This document shows, one piece after another, positions 9,531 through 18,653 of a stretch of 64,000 nt of DNA. Under the pieces are notes generated by a model, which did not search any database, was not told where the DNA came from, and saw only the letters and a list, made by a program, of their open reading frames with translations. Every line of letters begins with the position of its first letter. Positions within the stretch are counted from its first letter, which is position 1. The position numbers and the translations under genes are program-made. This DNA is from Pseudothauera rhizosphaerae (GTDB taxonomy: Bacteria > Pseudomonadota > Gammaproteobacteria > Burkholderiales > Rhodocyclaceae): assembly GCF_004801305.1 (NCBI RefSeq), contig NZ_SSOD01000021.1:1-64000 (forward strand), read 5' to 3'.

Positions 9531-10745
9531 ATGCATCACACCCAGAGTCTGCTGAGAATTGCGTTCATTACCACGGTTGATCGTAATCCGGGCGATGCAT
9601 TCATTCGTGCGGGCATCGAGTACCTAATTCAGCAGCATATTCCGTACTATCGCGGAATTTACGTCGATAAGCATGAATACCTCGGTGCGCCGACCCAGGG
9701 CGGTGGTGGGTCGTTATTCGCAAGTATGGGCAGATTGCTTGGAAAGGGAGAGCAGGGGACGGAGGACCCGTTTCTTAGTGCGGATCTGGTGGTCCAGGCA
9801 GGAACGCCTTTTTATTACATTGTGCCGGACGCGGACGGAGCCTACGAATCTTTTTCCAGCAGTCTGACTACGGGCTGGATTGGCGAGGTATGGCTGAAAC
9901 GTCTTTTCTGCCTTTCTTCTCCGCCGCCCCTTCTCAATCTCGCGGTGGGCACATGCCAGCCTTTTTTCAGTGATGCGTTGGAGTTCGAGCATAGCCCGGC
10001 TTTGCTGGATTTCATCCGCAGGACAGTTGATCTCTCTCGGCTTACAACCGTCCGGGAAAAGGTGGCAGAGCGTCTCCTGGAGCGCTGTGGACTGCAAACC
10101 CACTGCCTGCCTTGTACTGCTATCTTTGCCGCAGACTGCCATCGCATCTACCCGGAGAAGCCTCGCTTCGTCTGCCTGAACTACATGGAGGGGGGGGCTC
10201 ACTACAATCTTGGGCAGAAGATAGACAGTGATGGCTGGCAGCGTGCATTCCAGGAAATCCACAGGTTACTAAGCGGGCAGTACCCAGTTGTCGTGATGTG
10301 TCATTCTCCTGGAGAAGTGTTGAAAGTGCGCTCGTTGCTGCCGGATGCGGATACCTTTTTCTCGCCTAACTACGAGGACTACCTTCACATGTACGCGAAG
10401 GCGAGGTTCGGGGTGGTGAACCGGGCTCATAGCGCCATGGTGCTGGCAGGACTTGGGCGCCCTGCGGTTGTTGTGGGGAACGACACCCGGGTGAGGATGG
10501 CGGAGTTGATGGAACTGCCGGTAACCTTCGTTAACGAAGCGACTACTGACAGGATAATTGCTTGGTGTACGGATTTTGCTGCGCGCCCAGACGCATGGAG
10601 GGAAAGGCTTTGCGCCATCAAGGTCGCGAGTCGGGAAAAATACCTTCAGCTTCTCGGAGCGTGTTTGGAAGACATCGTTGAGAATGTGCAAGGTGGGGAA
10701 GGGTACCTGCGTAGCGACTCCACAAAGACAGTTCATCGCCGTTGA
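9531..10745 (+). CDS. Polysaccharide pyruvyltransferase family protein
   Basis: Protein of 404 residues with the layout of the CsaB/polysaccharide pyruvyltransferase family. The N-terminus has a nucleotide-fold beginning (RIAFITTVDRNPGDAFIRAG), then a variable middle with LVVQAGTPFYY. A GT-B-like C-terminal half has YEDYLHMYAKARFGVVNRAHSA and then LGRPAVVVGNDTR. Relatives transfer pyruvate as a ketal to sugar residues, but many proteins of the family have other or unknown acceptors, so the reaction here is not certain. It starts 6 bp after wzt, and its TGA overlaps a TTG start of the next gene. Confidence 0.72.
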   Translation: MHHTQSLLRIAFITTVDRNPGDAFIRAGIEYLIQQHIPYYRGIYVDKHEYLGAPTQGGGGSLFASMGRLLGKGEQGTEDPFLSADLVVQAGTPFYYIVPDADGAYESFSSSLTTGWIGEVWLKRLFCLSSPPPLLNLAVGTCQPFFSDALEFEHSPALLDFIRRTVDLSRLTTVREKVAERLLERCGLQTHCLPCTAIFAADCHRIYPEKPRFVCLNYMEGGAHYNLGQKIDSDGWQRAFQEIHRLLSGQYPVVVMCHSPGEVLKVRSLLPDADTFFSPNYEDYLHMYAKARFGVVNRAHSAMVLAGLGRPAVVVGNDTRVRMAELMELPVTFVNEATTDRIIAWCTDFAARPDAWRERLCAIKVASREKYLQLLGACLEDIVENVQGGEGYLRSDSTKTVHRR

Positions 10746-11821
10746 ATAAATTGATTGTCGTTAACATCTTACGCCGAATAAACCGGCTCCCACTTAGTTT
10801 TGAGCATCAGAAAAAGCTTTGCACTTTTTCTTGCATTGCTTTCAGCGCTCCGATGCTGCTTCGTCTCTTCACAATAAAACTGTACTTGAGATTTTTCCGT
10901 TCAGAGGCTGAATTAATCGGGGTCTCTTTGCTTGCGCATATGGGGGACATTGTTGCATCCGAGCCTGTCATTCGCCGACTGCGAGCGGATAACCCGAAGG
11001 CTTTCATCGTTTGGTTTGTTGGCGCTCCCTACATCGAAATTCCAAAGAATCATCCTGATGTCGACATGGTGATAGGGTTGAAAACTCTGTCGGAATGGAT
11101 CGTAGTGAGAGGTTTCTGTGCGTTAGATCGGATTATTGATCTTAATCTGTCAGGACGTACATGTTACGTTTGTAGGGTGACTCTTGTAAAGCCAGAAGAT
11201 GATTCTGGTATAAATATAGAAAACTATTACCTGATGGGTAACCTGCTCACGGTCATGCTTCGAAGCGCTGGATTGCCTGCGTTCGATGAGGGGCCGAAGC
11301 TCAATATTCCATCGATGGTATTGCGCGATGTAGACAGATTGACACTCCCTGCACGATTCATATGCATACACGGACTATCGAACGAGAATGCACGGAATTG
11401 GAGTGCGGCCAAATGGAGGGAACTTGTCGATAACCTAACTCGGGAACGTGGGTATAACGTCGTCGAGATCGGTCTCGAATCCGTACTTGGCGATTTTGCG
11501 CATCCTCGTTACACCTCGTTGTGCGGAAGGCTCTCGATTGTGGCTACGGCCGAGGTTATTCGACGGGCTGATATCTTTGTTGGTGTCGATAGCGGTCCTG
11601 CGCATCTTGCCAACGCGGTTGGTGCTTACGGGATAGTTCTCCTCGGCAAGTATCGTAATTTTCCTGCGTATATGCCTTATAGCGGAGATTATGGATGTGG
11701 CAGTAATGCTACGATACTTAGATACGATGGATCTCTTGATGAGATGCCAGTGAATATGGTACTTGCCGCATTGAATACGCATATGGAGCTCCGTTCTGAA
11801 GTGGCCGTAAAGGCGGGTTAA
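10742..11821 (+). CDS. Glycosyltransferase family 9 (heptosyltransferase-like)
   Basis: GT-B glycosyltransferase of 359 residues. An early LLAHMGDIVASEPVIRRLR segment corresponds to the GDxxxxxPxxxxL region of heptosyltransferases. ICIHGLSNENARNWSAAKW and VDSGPAHLANAVGA form the donor-binding half. GT9 enzymes usually transfer heptose to LPS core; in an exporter cluster such proteins can act on other sugars. The TTG start at 10742 overlaps the previous stop (TTGA). The first ~35 residues precede the conserved region, so an internal ATG is possible. Base composition is noticeably AT-rich. Confidence 0.8.
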   Translation: MNKLIVVNILRRINRLPLSFEHQKKLCTFSCIAFSAPMLLRLFTIKLYLRFFRSEAELIGVSLLAHMGDIVASEPVIRRLRADNPKAFIVWFVGAPYIEIPKNHPDVDMVIGLKTLSEWIVVRGFCALDRIIDLNLSGRTCYVCRVTLVKPEDDSGINIENYYLMGNLLTVMLRSAGLPAFDEGPKLNIPSMVLRDVDRLTLPARFICIHGLSNENARNWSAAKWRELVDNLTRERGYNVVEIGLESVLGDFAHPRYTSLCGRLSIVATAEVIRRADIFVGVDSGPAHLANAVGAYGIVLLGKYRNFPAYMPYSGDYGCGSNATILRYDGSLDEMPVNMVLAALNTHMELRSEVAVKAG

Positions 11822-11935
11822 TAGGACAACGAGGTCTCTGGATGCGGCGAAAGGGAGTCGCGTGGTCTGTTTGCACGTCAGTATAGATTCGCAGTCGGGC
11901 ATCTATCAGGGGATAAAGAAAGTGAAGAATGAGCC

Positions 11936-12742
11936 ATGGGCCGAAGCTTGGACTTGAGAAAGCGCTTGTATCGGCATCTGGGGCCACTCGTGCGCGTGCT
12001 GAGGGGAAAGAAGGTCCTGTTCAGTTCCCGTGGCCATTGCCTTACTTGCAGGAGAGACGTCACATTCATTGCAACTGGCCCGTGGCTGCGAGATCACCTG
12101 CTGTGTCCGGATTGCGGAAGCAAGCCGCGGGAACGGGCCTTGATGCGAGTGCTGGAGATGTTCTTCCCTGATTGGGCGGAAAGAGTCATCCATGAGTCGT
12201 CGCCCATAGATCGCGGCGCGAGCGTCAGACTTGGGCGGGAATGCGTTCGCTATATTCCTTCGCAGTTGTTCGGTGACATGCCGCTCGGTGAGCAGAGGAA
12301 CGGCGTGCGTTGCGAGGATCTGCGGCAGATGACATTTGCTGATTCGAGTATCGATCTGCATGTCACTCAGGATGTCATGGAGCATGTTTTTGAACCGGAG
12401 AAGGTGTTTCGGGAGATCGCGAGAACACTCAAACCGGGCGGGGCTCATGTATTTACGGTGCCTCTTGTCAACAAACACCGACCCTCCAGAACCAGGGCGG
12501 TAGTGGGTACAGACCGACAGGTCTCTCATCTGCTGCCACCGGTTTACCACGGCAATCCTGTCAGCTCGGACGGCGCGCTGGTTACTGTAGATTGGGGCTT
12601 CGACATCTGCAGACATATCTACGAGGCGTCTGGTTTGTTTACCCAGATCGTGCATATCGACGACCTCAGTTACGGCATACGAGCTGAGTACATCGAAGTC
12701 CTTGTTACTGTCAAACCAGGTAGCGATGATAGAAAAGAGTAA
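11936..12742 (+). CDS. SAM-dependent methyltransferase with N-terminal cysteine cluster
   Basis: Protein of 268 residues. The N-terminal part has CLTCRRD and CPDCGSKPRER, a four-cysteine zinc-ribbon-like module found ahead of some class I methyltransferases in polysaccharide loci. The catalytic part retains the later Rossmann motifs: DLHVTQDVMEHVFEP (motif IV-like) and LKPGGAHVFTVPL. The glycine-rich motif I is not obvious, so some caution is needed. The product could methylate a sugar or chain end. Given the Wzt C-terminal domain nearby, a chain-terminating methylation is an attractive but unproven idea. It starts 114 bp after the GT9 gene and overlaps the next gene by 17 bp. Confidence 0.72.
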   Translation: MGRSLDLRKRLYRHLGPLVRVLRGKKVLFSSRGHCLTCRRDVTFIATGPWLRDHLLCPDCGSKPRERALMRVLEMFFPDWAERVIHESSPIDRGASVRLGRECVRYIPSQLFGDMPLGEQRNGVRCEDLRQMTFADSSIDLHVTQDVMEHVFEPEKVFREIARTLKPGGAHVFTVPLVNKHRPSRTRAVVGTDRQVSHLLPPVYHGNPVSSDGALVTVDWGFDICRHIYEASGLFTQIVHIDDLSYGIRAEYIEVLVTVKPGSDDRKE

Positions 12743-14069
12743 CGCCGTTACGGGAGGCGCCATAGGTACCGCGCCGGCTACCTCATCCAGAGAGGCGGAT
12801 GAGGTGCGGCTTGTTGCTTTTTACTTGCCCCAGTTTCACCCTATACCAGAGAACGACGAGTGGTGGGGGCGAGGCTTTACGGAGTGGACGAATGTCAGCC
12901 GCGCGGAGTCGTTGTTTCCCGGGCACTGGCAGCCCCACCAGCCGGAAGAGCTGGGATTCTATGACTTGAGGCTGCGCGACACGCGTCGCCGGCAGATCCG
13001 TTTGGCCAAGGAACATGGCATCGACGCATTCTGTTACCACTATTACTGGTTTTCGGGGACTCGGCTTCTGCATGAACCACTGGATGACATGCTTGCAGAC
13101 CCCGCCAGTGATATGCCCTTCTGTCTCTGCTGGGCGAACGAGAACTGGACGCGGCGCTGGAATGGCGGTGATCAGGATATTCTGATCGCTCAAAAGTATG
13201 CTCAGGACGATGCCGAAAGGTTCATCGGCGACATCGCCCCTTTTCTTCGAGACCGGCGTTATCTGAAGGTTGACGGCAAGTCCCTGCTCATCGTCTACCG
13301 CCCCCAATTGATACCCGATATCCGAGCCACGGTGGCGGTGTGGCGACGTCATGCTGTGGCTCTCGGGCTCGGCGACATTCATCTGTGCGCTGCATTGACC
13401 TTCGATAATCTGGATTACGCCCAGTTCGGATTCGACAGCGGTGTAGAGTTTCCGCCGCACAACCGTACCGTGCTTGGTGTGCGTGAGGTACACGAATTGA
13501 TCAATTTCTATCGATCATTCGATGGTAAAGCAATGCTTTATCATGATTTGGCCAACGCCTATTTGTCGCGCGACGTGCGGGGCGCGAAGATCTTTCGTGG
13601 CGTGTTTCCATCGTGGGATAACACTGCCCGTAGCCGTAATCGTGCTCTGATCTTCGTGAATGGAACTCCCGGAAACTATGAGTACTGGCTCTCGGCGACC
13701 ATGAGCCGGATGTGTGCTGAGCAGGTTCCGGCGGACCGCTTGGTATTCATCAACGCGTGGAACGAGTGGGCGGAGGGGTGCCATCTGGAACCTGATCAGA
13801 AGTACGGGCGGGCATTCCTGGAGGCCACGCTCAGGGCAAAGCGGGGGCTTTCGATGCTGAAAGATTTTCCTGACAAAGGGATTCCTGAGTGTGTAGCTGG
13901 TGGGGTGAGGGCCTTCCTGGTAGATATGGGGAGTCTGTTTAACAAGCATGGCGCCTACCTGGTTGCCAAGTTTCATAAGAGACTCAGGTCGATTCTGAGT
14001 CGCAACCCGTGCTTTAAGTCCTTCCTGAAGTCGTCGCTATCGCGGCTCAGTCGTGGTGATCGGTCTTGA
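12726..14069 (+). CDS. WbsX-like glycan enzyme (GH99-like domain)
   Basis: Protein of 447 residues with the conserved opening VAFYLPQFHPIPENDEWW, GFTEWTNV, then AKEHGIDAFCYHYYWFSG and later VFINAWNEWAEGCHLEPD, the pattern of the WbsX family. These are found in O-antigen clusters and are annotated as glycosyltransferases or GH99-like endo-acting enzymes; the true reaction is unsettled. I chose ATG 12726 (MIEKSN) because the longer TTG reading lies inside the methyltransferase gene. A C-terminal tail from about residue 365 is basic and may contact membrane or partner. Confidence 0.8.
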   Translation: MIEKSNAVTGGAIGTAPATSSREADEVRLVAFYLPQFHPIPENDEWWGRGFTEWTNVSRAESLFPGHWQPHQPEELGFYDLRLRDTRRRQIRLAKEHGIDAFCYHYYWFSGTRLLHEPLDDMLADPASDMPFCLCWANENWTRRWNGGDQDILIAQKYAQDDAERFIGDIAPFLRDRRYLKVDGKSLLIVYRPQLIPDIRATVAVWRRHAVALGLGDIHLCAALTFDNLDYAQFGFDSGVEFPPHNRTVLGVREVHELINFYRSFDGKAMLYHDLANAYLSRDVRGAKIFRGVFPSWDNTARSRNRALIFVNGTPGNYEYWLSATMSRMCAEQVPADRLVFINAWNEWAEGCHLEPDQKYGRAFLEATLRAKRGLSMLKDFPDKGIPECVAGGVRAFLVDMGSLFNKHGAYLVAKFHKRLRSILSRNPCFKSFLKSSLSRLSRGDRS

Positions 14070-15418
14070 GTCTGCCTGTCCATATTGTCGTCCCCGTGTA
14101 TCGCGGCATAGAGTTGACCCGGCGATGCTTGGAGAGCCTTGCTGCGTCTGGTTTGCCGTCGGATTGTCGAATCACGCTGATCAACGACGCCTCGCCCGAA
14201 ACTGGCATGGATGAAATGTTGGTGGCGTTCGTTGAGGAGGTAACTTTTTCCGGGCTGTCACGGGGTGCCGGTGTTGACCGTCCAGCCTGGGAATTGCTGC
14301 GTAACACGGTCAACCTTGGCTTTGTGGCGAGCGTCAATCGCGGTATGGCACGCTGGCCGGAGCATGATGTGGTACTCCTTAACAACGACACGGAGGTTCC
14401 GTCCGGCTGGCTGCAGCGTTTGCGTAGTGCTGCATACCGAGGGGGCCGCACTGGCACGGTGACACCGTTTTCGAATTGTGGTTCGCTAGCAAGTTACCCG
14501 AAACCGAACGTGGAGAACGCTTTGCCGGCAAACCTTTCGCCGGATCGACTCGATCGCTTCTTCGGGATTGCGAATGCGGAGGCAACCGTCGACATACCGA
14601 TTGGGGTTGGTTTCTGCCTGTTCATTCGGCGGGACTGCCTGAAGGACACCGGTGCTTTCGACGAGGAGACCTTCGGGAAGGGTTATGGTGAAGAAAACGA
14701 CTTCTGCCTGCGTGCCGCGCAACGAGGCTGGGCCCACGTGCTGGCGGCAGACTGCTTCGTATACCACCGGGGCCACGGTAGCTTCGGCCATGAGAAGGCA
14801 GTGCGGGTCAGGCAGGCCTACGGCCTCTTGGCTGAGCGCTATCCGCACTATCCTGCACTGATCCAGCGCCATTTTGCTGTCGATCCGGCCCGCCCCTTCC
14901 GGCTCCGCACGGACCTCGTTCGCCTTGCTAACGGCACGCCCAGCGTCCGTCTTGTAGTGGGCGTGGCGCTCCCGGCCGCAGATCGGCCTGGGCATGACGA
15001 GACTGTACCGCTACTCCATCTGTCGGGGGGGCGTAGCGGATACTTTATCCTGCAATGGCTCAACGAAGGAGAAGCCTTCAAGCTGTGGTTCCGCTTACCC
15101 GGCGAGTGGGAGAATCTGCGCGAGCTGCTGCTCGCCATCCCTATCGCGGATGTGCGGGGTAACGATCCGCCTTGGCTTGTGCAGGAATTGTCCGCGCTGA
15201 CGGGGGTTTCAGGCCGCGTACCGGTTTCGGCGCGATCACTCGATCTCGTTGCACTGCACGGCCTACCGCGGTTCAGGGGCTGGGCGGCGGTGCGGCAGAC
15301 TTTGGCAACGTTGGTACAGCGCTCGGCCGGTTCACGCTTGCTGAGCCCGTTTGTGGCTGCCTTGCCGGAGGCAGTGAGGGAGCGCTTACGGCATTGGGTC
15401 AGGACGAACCGGGCATGA
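14066..15418 (+). CDS. GT2 family glycosyltransferase
   Basis: Protein of 450 residues. Residues 1-270 form a GT-A domain: HIVVPVYRGIELTRRCLESL, LINDASPETG, NLGFVASVNRG, VVLLNNDTEVPSGWL (the NDT metal-binding triad) and GFGKGYGEENDFCLRA-like acceptor region, seen as FGKGYGEENDFC. The last ~180 residues are not recognised and may fold separately. The TTG start overlaps the WbsX gene stop by four bases, the same coupling used at 10742. The product is probably a rhamnosyl- or similar transferase of the exported glycan. The donor cannot be read from sequence. Confidence 0.82.
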   Translation: MSLPVHIVVPVYRGIELTRRCLESLAASGLPSDCRITLINDASPETGMDEMLVAFVEEVTFSGLSRGAGVDRPAWELLRNTVNLGFVASVNRGMARWPEHDVVLLNNDTEVPSGWLQRLRSAAYRGGRTGTVTPFSNCGSLASYPKPNVENALPANLSPDRLDRFFGIANAEATVDIPIGVGFCLFIRRDCLKDTGAFDEETFGKGYGEENDFCLRAAQRGWAHVLAADCFVYHRGHGSFGHEKAVRVRQAYGLLAERYPHYPALIQRHFAVDPARPFRLRTDLVRLANGTPSVRLVVGVALPAADRPGHDETVPLLHLSGGRSGYFILQWLNEGEAFKLWFRLPGEWENLRELLLAIPIADVRGNDPPWLVQELSALTGVSGRVPVSARSLDLVALHGLPRFRGWAAVRQTLATLVQRSAGSRLLSPFVAALPEAVRERLRHWVRTNRA

Positions 15419-16680
15419 GCGGGAGGTCGGTCCGCCAAAGGGGTGGCAGTGCCGCCCACCGCGTGCTCGTCGTTGCCCACGATGCCATGCTCTATGGGGC
15501 CCAGATCTCTTTGCTCGACATTCTGGGACGTATTGACAAGGAGCGCTATGAGCCACATGTCGTCATCCCGTCCGCCGGCCCTTTTACCGAGGCCCTAAGG
15601 GCGAGCGGCATCCCGCTAACTTGTGGTGTAGTTCAGCGCTGGATATTTTTTCCAAAGCCTATGACCTTGCGCGCCATACTCAGACGTCCGTGGCGCCGGC
15701 TGAATCATCCATATGTGCTGGCATTCTTGTCGTGGCTGTCGCTGCCTTTCAGGGTAATCGTACTGGTTTTGCTCATGCGTAAGCAGCGAGTCGATCTGGT
15801 TTATACCAACACGGCAACAGTCCTTGATGGCGCTCTGGCTGCCCGCTTGTGCAGCATCCCTCATGTGTGGCATTTGCGGGAAGGAGTGGCCGGAAACCGC
15901 GATCTGTCCAGTCCCTTGCCTCTAAGCTGGCTGCCGGGCTTCGCGCTCTCACACTCGGCAACGGTAATCACCAATTCAGCCGGCCTGGCTTGTCGGCTGT
16001 TTGGGAATGCTTCGCCGCCACAAGTGAAGGTCGTACACAACGGTATCGACTCGGCGGCCTATCTGGCCGAACAGCCAGAACCACCCTTGCCAAGTCTGGT
16101 CGAGGGTACCCGCTTGGCGGCGGTCTGTGGTGCGCTGCAGGAGCGCAAGGATGTCCTCACCTACATCCGCAGCGCTGCGCGCCTGCGTGACAGCCATCCC
16201 GAGCTGCACCATCTGCTCATCGGCCAGGGAAGCGGAGATTATCTCGCTCGGCTTCAGAATGAAATCGACAACAGAGGACTGACGGATCGGGTACATCTGC
16301 TTGGTTATCGCAGCGATATGCCCGCGCTGTTGTCGGCTATCGATGTACTGGTCAGCACGGCCGTGGACGAACCCTTCGGGAGGACTCTGATCGAGGCGAT
16401 GGCGGCTGGCAAGCCGGTGGTGTCAACCCGCAGTGGGGGGCCGGAGGAAATTATCATCCACGGCGAATGCGGATTCCTTGCCGAGGTCGGAGACGACGCG
16501 GCCGTAGCCGAGCACTTGGCCTGCTTGCTCGACGATGCGGAACTCTATGCTGCGATGGGCAAGGCGGCACGCGAGCGTGTGTTGCAGTACTTTGATCTGG
16601 ACACCAGCGTCAGGAAGATCGAACGCATATTTGACGAGGCGCTGCGGACCTCGGAAAACGCACCCGATCTTACTTCCTGA
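15415..16680 (+). CDS. GT4 family glycosyltransferase
   Basis: GT-B retaining glycosyltransferase of 421 residues. The N-terminal domain starts with VLVVAHDAMLYGAQISLLDI, a G-A-Q loop seen in GT4. The C-terminal donor domain has VVHNGID, VHLLGYRSDMPALLSAIDVLV, and the E-x7-E motif region EPFGRTLIEAMAAGKPVV. The ATG overlaps the previous stop (ATGA). The 3' end overlaps the convergent gene at 16670 by 11 bp, so transcripts from the two halves of the glycan island meet here. Confidence 0.87.
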   Translation: MSGRSVRQRGGSAAHRVLVVAHDAMLYGAQISLLDILGRIDKERYEPHVVIPSAGPFTEALRASGIPLTCGVVQRWIFFPKPMTLRAILRRPWRRLNHPYVLAFLSWLSLPFRVIVLVLLMRKQRVDLVYTNTATVLDGALAARLCSIPHVWHLREGVAGNRDLSSPLPLSWLPGFALSHSATVITNSAGLACRLFGNASPPQVKVVHNGIDSAAYLAEQPEPPLPSLVEGTRLAAVCGALQERKDVLTYIRSAARLRDSHPELHHLLIGQGSGDYLARLQNEIDNRGLTDRVHLLGYRSDMPALLSAIDVLVSTAVDEPFGRTLIEAMAAGKPVVSTRSGGPEEIIIHGECGFLAEVGDDAAVAEHLACLLDDAELYAAMGKAARERVLQYFDLDTSVRKIERIFDEALRTSENAPDLTS

Positions 16681-17683
16681 GTGTCGGTAGACCGTGCCGG
16701 AGCAGTAGCCGCAATTTGTGCGGCAGAGGGTCGAATACCGAGAAGAAAGCACGCAAAGTTGCACGGCGTTCCCGTACCGCTATATGCCGTTCCTTGCACA
16801 GTAGTTTTCGCCGATCCCACAGCGAGCCAAATACTGGTAGGTAGATTTGACTCGGCAATGCCGGTTGGCAAAGCAGCGCCGCAAGCAGCAACCCCTCGAA
16901 TAGCAGGAGCATCAGGTGCACAGGCATGATCAGATAGATCACGGGCGCCGGGTAGATAATCGCCATGACGAAAGTCTTGTTCCGCTCCGACAGGGCGCGC
17001 CGTCGGACGGTTGTGGCAAGTTGCCCAGCGTGGGCCTTGCCACCCCCAAAACTCCGCCCGACGTAGTGACGGTAGCCGGACACCCCGAGTGCCCGTACGG
17101 GGTGTCCGGCAAGCCGCGTGCGGCAGCATAGGTACAAGTCTTCTGCGAAAGAACCGAACCATTCGGGGAAGCCGCCGAGTTCGTACCATAGCGCTTTCGG
17201 AATCCACAGGCAGGCGCCATGGACTGTGCCGACCTCGTTCCGTAACCGATCGCGGTTTGGTACCGGGTTGAGAAACGGGTCTAGCTGCAGTCCGATGTCC
17301 AAGAGATCGCCCGTCTCGGCATCGAACTGCGGCAGGGTGAGGACGGCCGGGCGGGAAAGCCGTTCAGCTTCGGCTCTTAGCGACACCAGTGCATCGACGT
17401 GGAGCGCAGCGTCGTTATTCAGCAGTAGCAGAAATTCACCACGGGCGGCGTCGGCCATGCGATTGTTCGCGACGCAGAACCCCACGTTCTCGGTGCTCGC
17501 GATCAGATGCACGTCAGGGTGCGTCGTGCGGAGATGATGTGCCGAACCGTCGGTGGATGCGTCGTCGTGGACGATGATCTCTACTTCAAAATCGCAGTCT
17601 TGTCGGCGTACGGATTCGATACAGGCATCGATGAGATCGATACTGTTGAAATGAGCGATGCAGACTGAGACGACCGGGGGCAT
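16670..17683 (-). CDS. GT2 family glycosyltransferase with C-terminal membrane segment
   Basis: Protein of 337 residues. The GT-A domain has VSVCIAHFNSIDLIDACIES, VHDDASTDGSA, NVGFCVANN and FLLLLNNDAALH (metal-binding NND), with WFGSFAEDLYLCCR as acceptor-side helix. A hydrophobic stretch around residues 245-275 (IIYPAPVIYLIMPVHLMLLL) suggests membrane association. It is the last gene of the minus-strand run that starts at pilA. Start at 17683 (MPPVVS). The sugar donor is unknown. Confidence 0.83.
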   Translation of the reverse strand: MPPVVSVCIAHFNSIDLIDACIESVRRQDCDFEVEIIVHDDASTDGSAHHLRTTHPDVHLIASTENVGFCVANNRMADAARGEFLLLLNNDAALHVDALVSLRAEAERLSRPAVLTLPQFDAETGDLLDIGLQLDPFLNPVPNRDRLRNEVGTVHGACLWIPKALWYELGGFPEWFGSFAEDLYLCCRTRLAGHPVRALGVSGYRHYVGRSFGGGKAHAGQLATTVRRRALSERNKTFVMAIIYPAPVIYLIMPVHLMLLLFEGLLLAALLCQPALPSQIYLPVFGSLWDRRKLLCKERHIAVRERRATLRAFFSVFDPLPHKLRLLLRHGLPTLRK

Positions 17684-17726
17684 CAGCAGAAAAGCCGGCA
17701 GGGAGACGGCAAAGCAAGGGGAAGTT

Positions 17727-18653
17727 TCATGTCGGGGACGTCACGAGCCATTGCCATGTTCGGCGAATTCCCTGTTCGAGATCGATTTTCGGCTTCCATC
17801 CAGTCAGCCTCTCTAGGCGGGTGCAGTCCAGATACACTGCGCGGACGTCGACTTTCCGCGCCGGTTTGCGGATTACTTCTAGGCTGCATTGCGTGACGTG
17901 GCTCATCAGGGTGAGAAGTTCGTCGGTCGTGGTGCCGATGCCCGCGCCAAGGTTGTAGGTGCCCTCGCACCGAGCGCTGCCCAGTAATGCAATTACGGCG
18001 TCGACTGCATCGTCGATGAAAAGATAATCCCGCACGGTGCTGTCTTCGCCCCAAAGTTCGAATGTCTTGCCACGGCGGGCTTTGTCGAGCAGCGTTCGAA
18101 CTAGGCCGAAGCCGTTCCGCAACGTCTGGCCCGGTCCGTACAGGTTCGATGGACGCAGGATGGTCAAGGGAATCCCAGCGCAGTGGGCGAAGGAGGAGAA
18201 AAAACCTTCAAGCGCCGCCTTCCCTGCCGCATGGCTCGAAAGGGGGTGCGACGGATGCGTTTCATCGACAGGGAGGTATTCTGGGTTGCCATAGATTGCC
18301 CCGCCAGTCGATACGAAAAAAAGCCGCTCCGGAGGGCGAGCCGCCATGATCTCCATGAGGCGTGCTGCGGGTAGCAGGTTCTCTATCGCATCGACGGACG
18401 AACGCCCGGCAGATAGGCCGGGCGTGGTGGTAGACGCCAGATGGATCACTGTGCCGGCGCGTGCCAGCAACGGTTCTACGATAGATGCGTTGTCTTGGCT
18501 GCCCCGATGGAATGTGATGCCGTTGTGAATACCGGGCTGCGCCGTGCGCGACAGGATGTGTACCTCGTTCCTGGTGCCGGCGAGTGCACGGGCGAGCGCT
18601 AGTCCGAAGAAGCCGGTGCCGCCGATCAGCAGAATTGGTTTCCTAGGTGCCAT
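17727..18653 (-). CDS. NAD-dependent epimerase/dehydratase family protein, His in place of catalytic Tyr
   Basis: Extended short-chain dehydrogenase of 308 residues. The N-terminus has LLIGGTGFFGLALARAL (GxxGxxG nucleotide loop), and the middle has FVSTGGAIYG and ILRPSNLYGPGQ. The rest follows UDP-glucose 4-epimerase relatives. The catalytic YxxxK is present only as HAAGK in SSHAAGKAALEG, so the usual tyrosine is histidine (codon CAT, one base from TAT). The upstream Ser/Thr (ST in FVSTGG) is kept. It could be an inactive or mechanistically altered enzyme. I chose the ATG at 18653 (MAPRKP), overlapping the upstream GT4 gene. Confidence 0.82.
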   Translation of the reverse strand: MAPRKPILLIGGTGFFGLALARALAGTRNEVHILSRTAQPGIHNGITFHRGSQDNASIVEPLLARAGTVIHLASTTTPGLSAGRSSVDAIENLLPAARLMEIMAARPPERLFFVSTGGAIYGNPEYLPVDETHPSHPLSSHAAGKAALEGFFSSFAHCAGIPLTILRPSNLYGPGQTLRNGFGLVRTLLDKARRGKTFELWGEDSTVRDYLFIDDAVDAVIALLGSARCEGTYNLGAGIGTTTDELLTLMSHVTQCSLEVIRKPARKVDVRAVYLDCTRLERLTGWKPKIDLEQGIRRTWQWLVTSPT

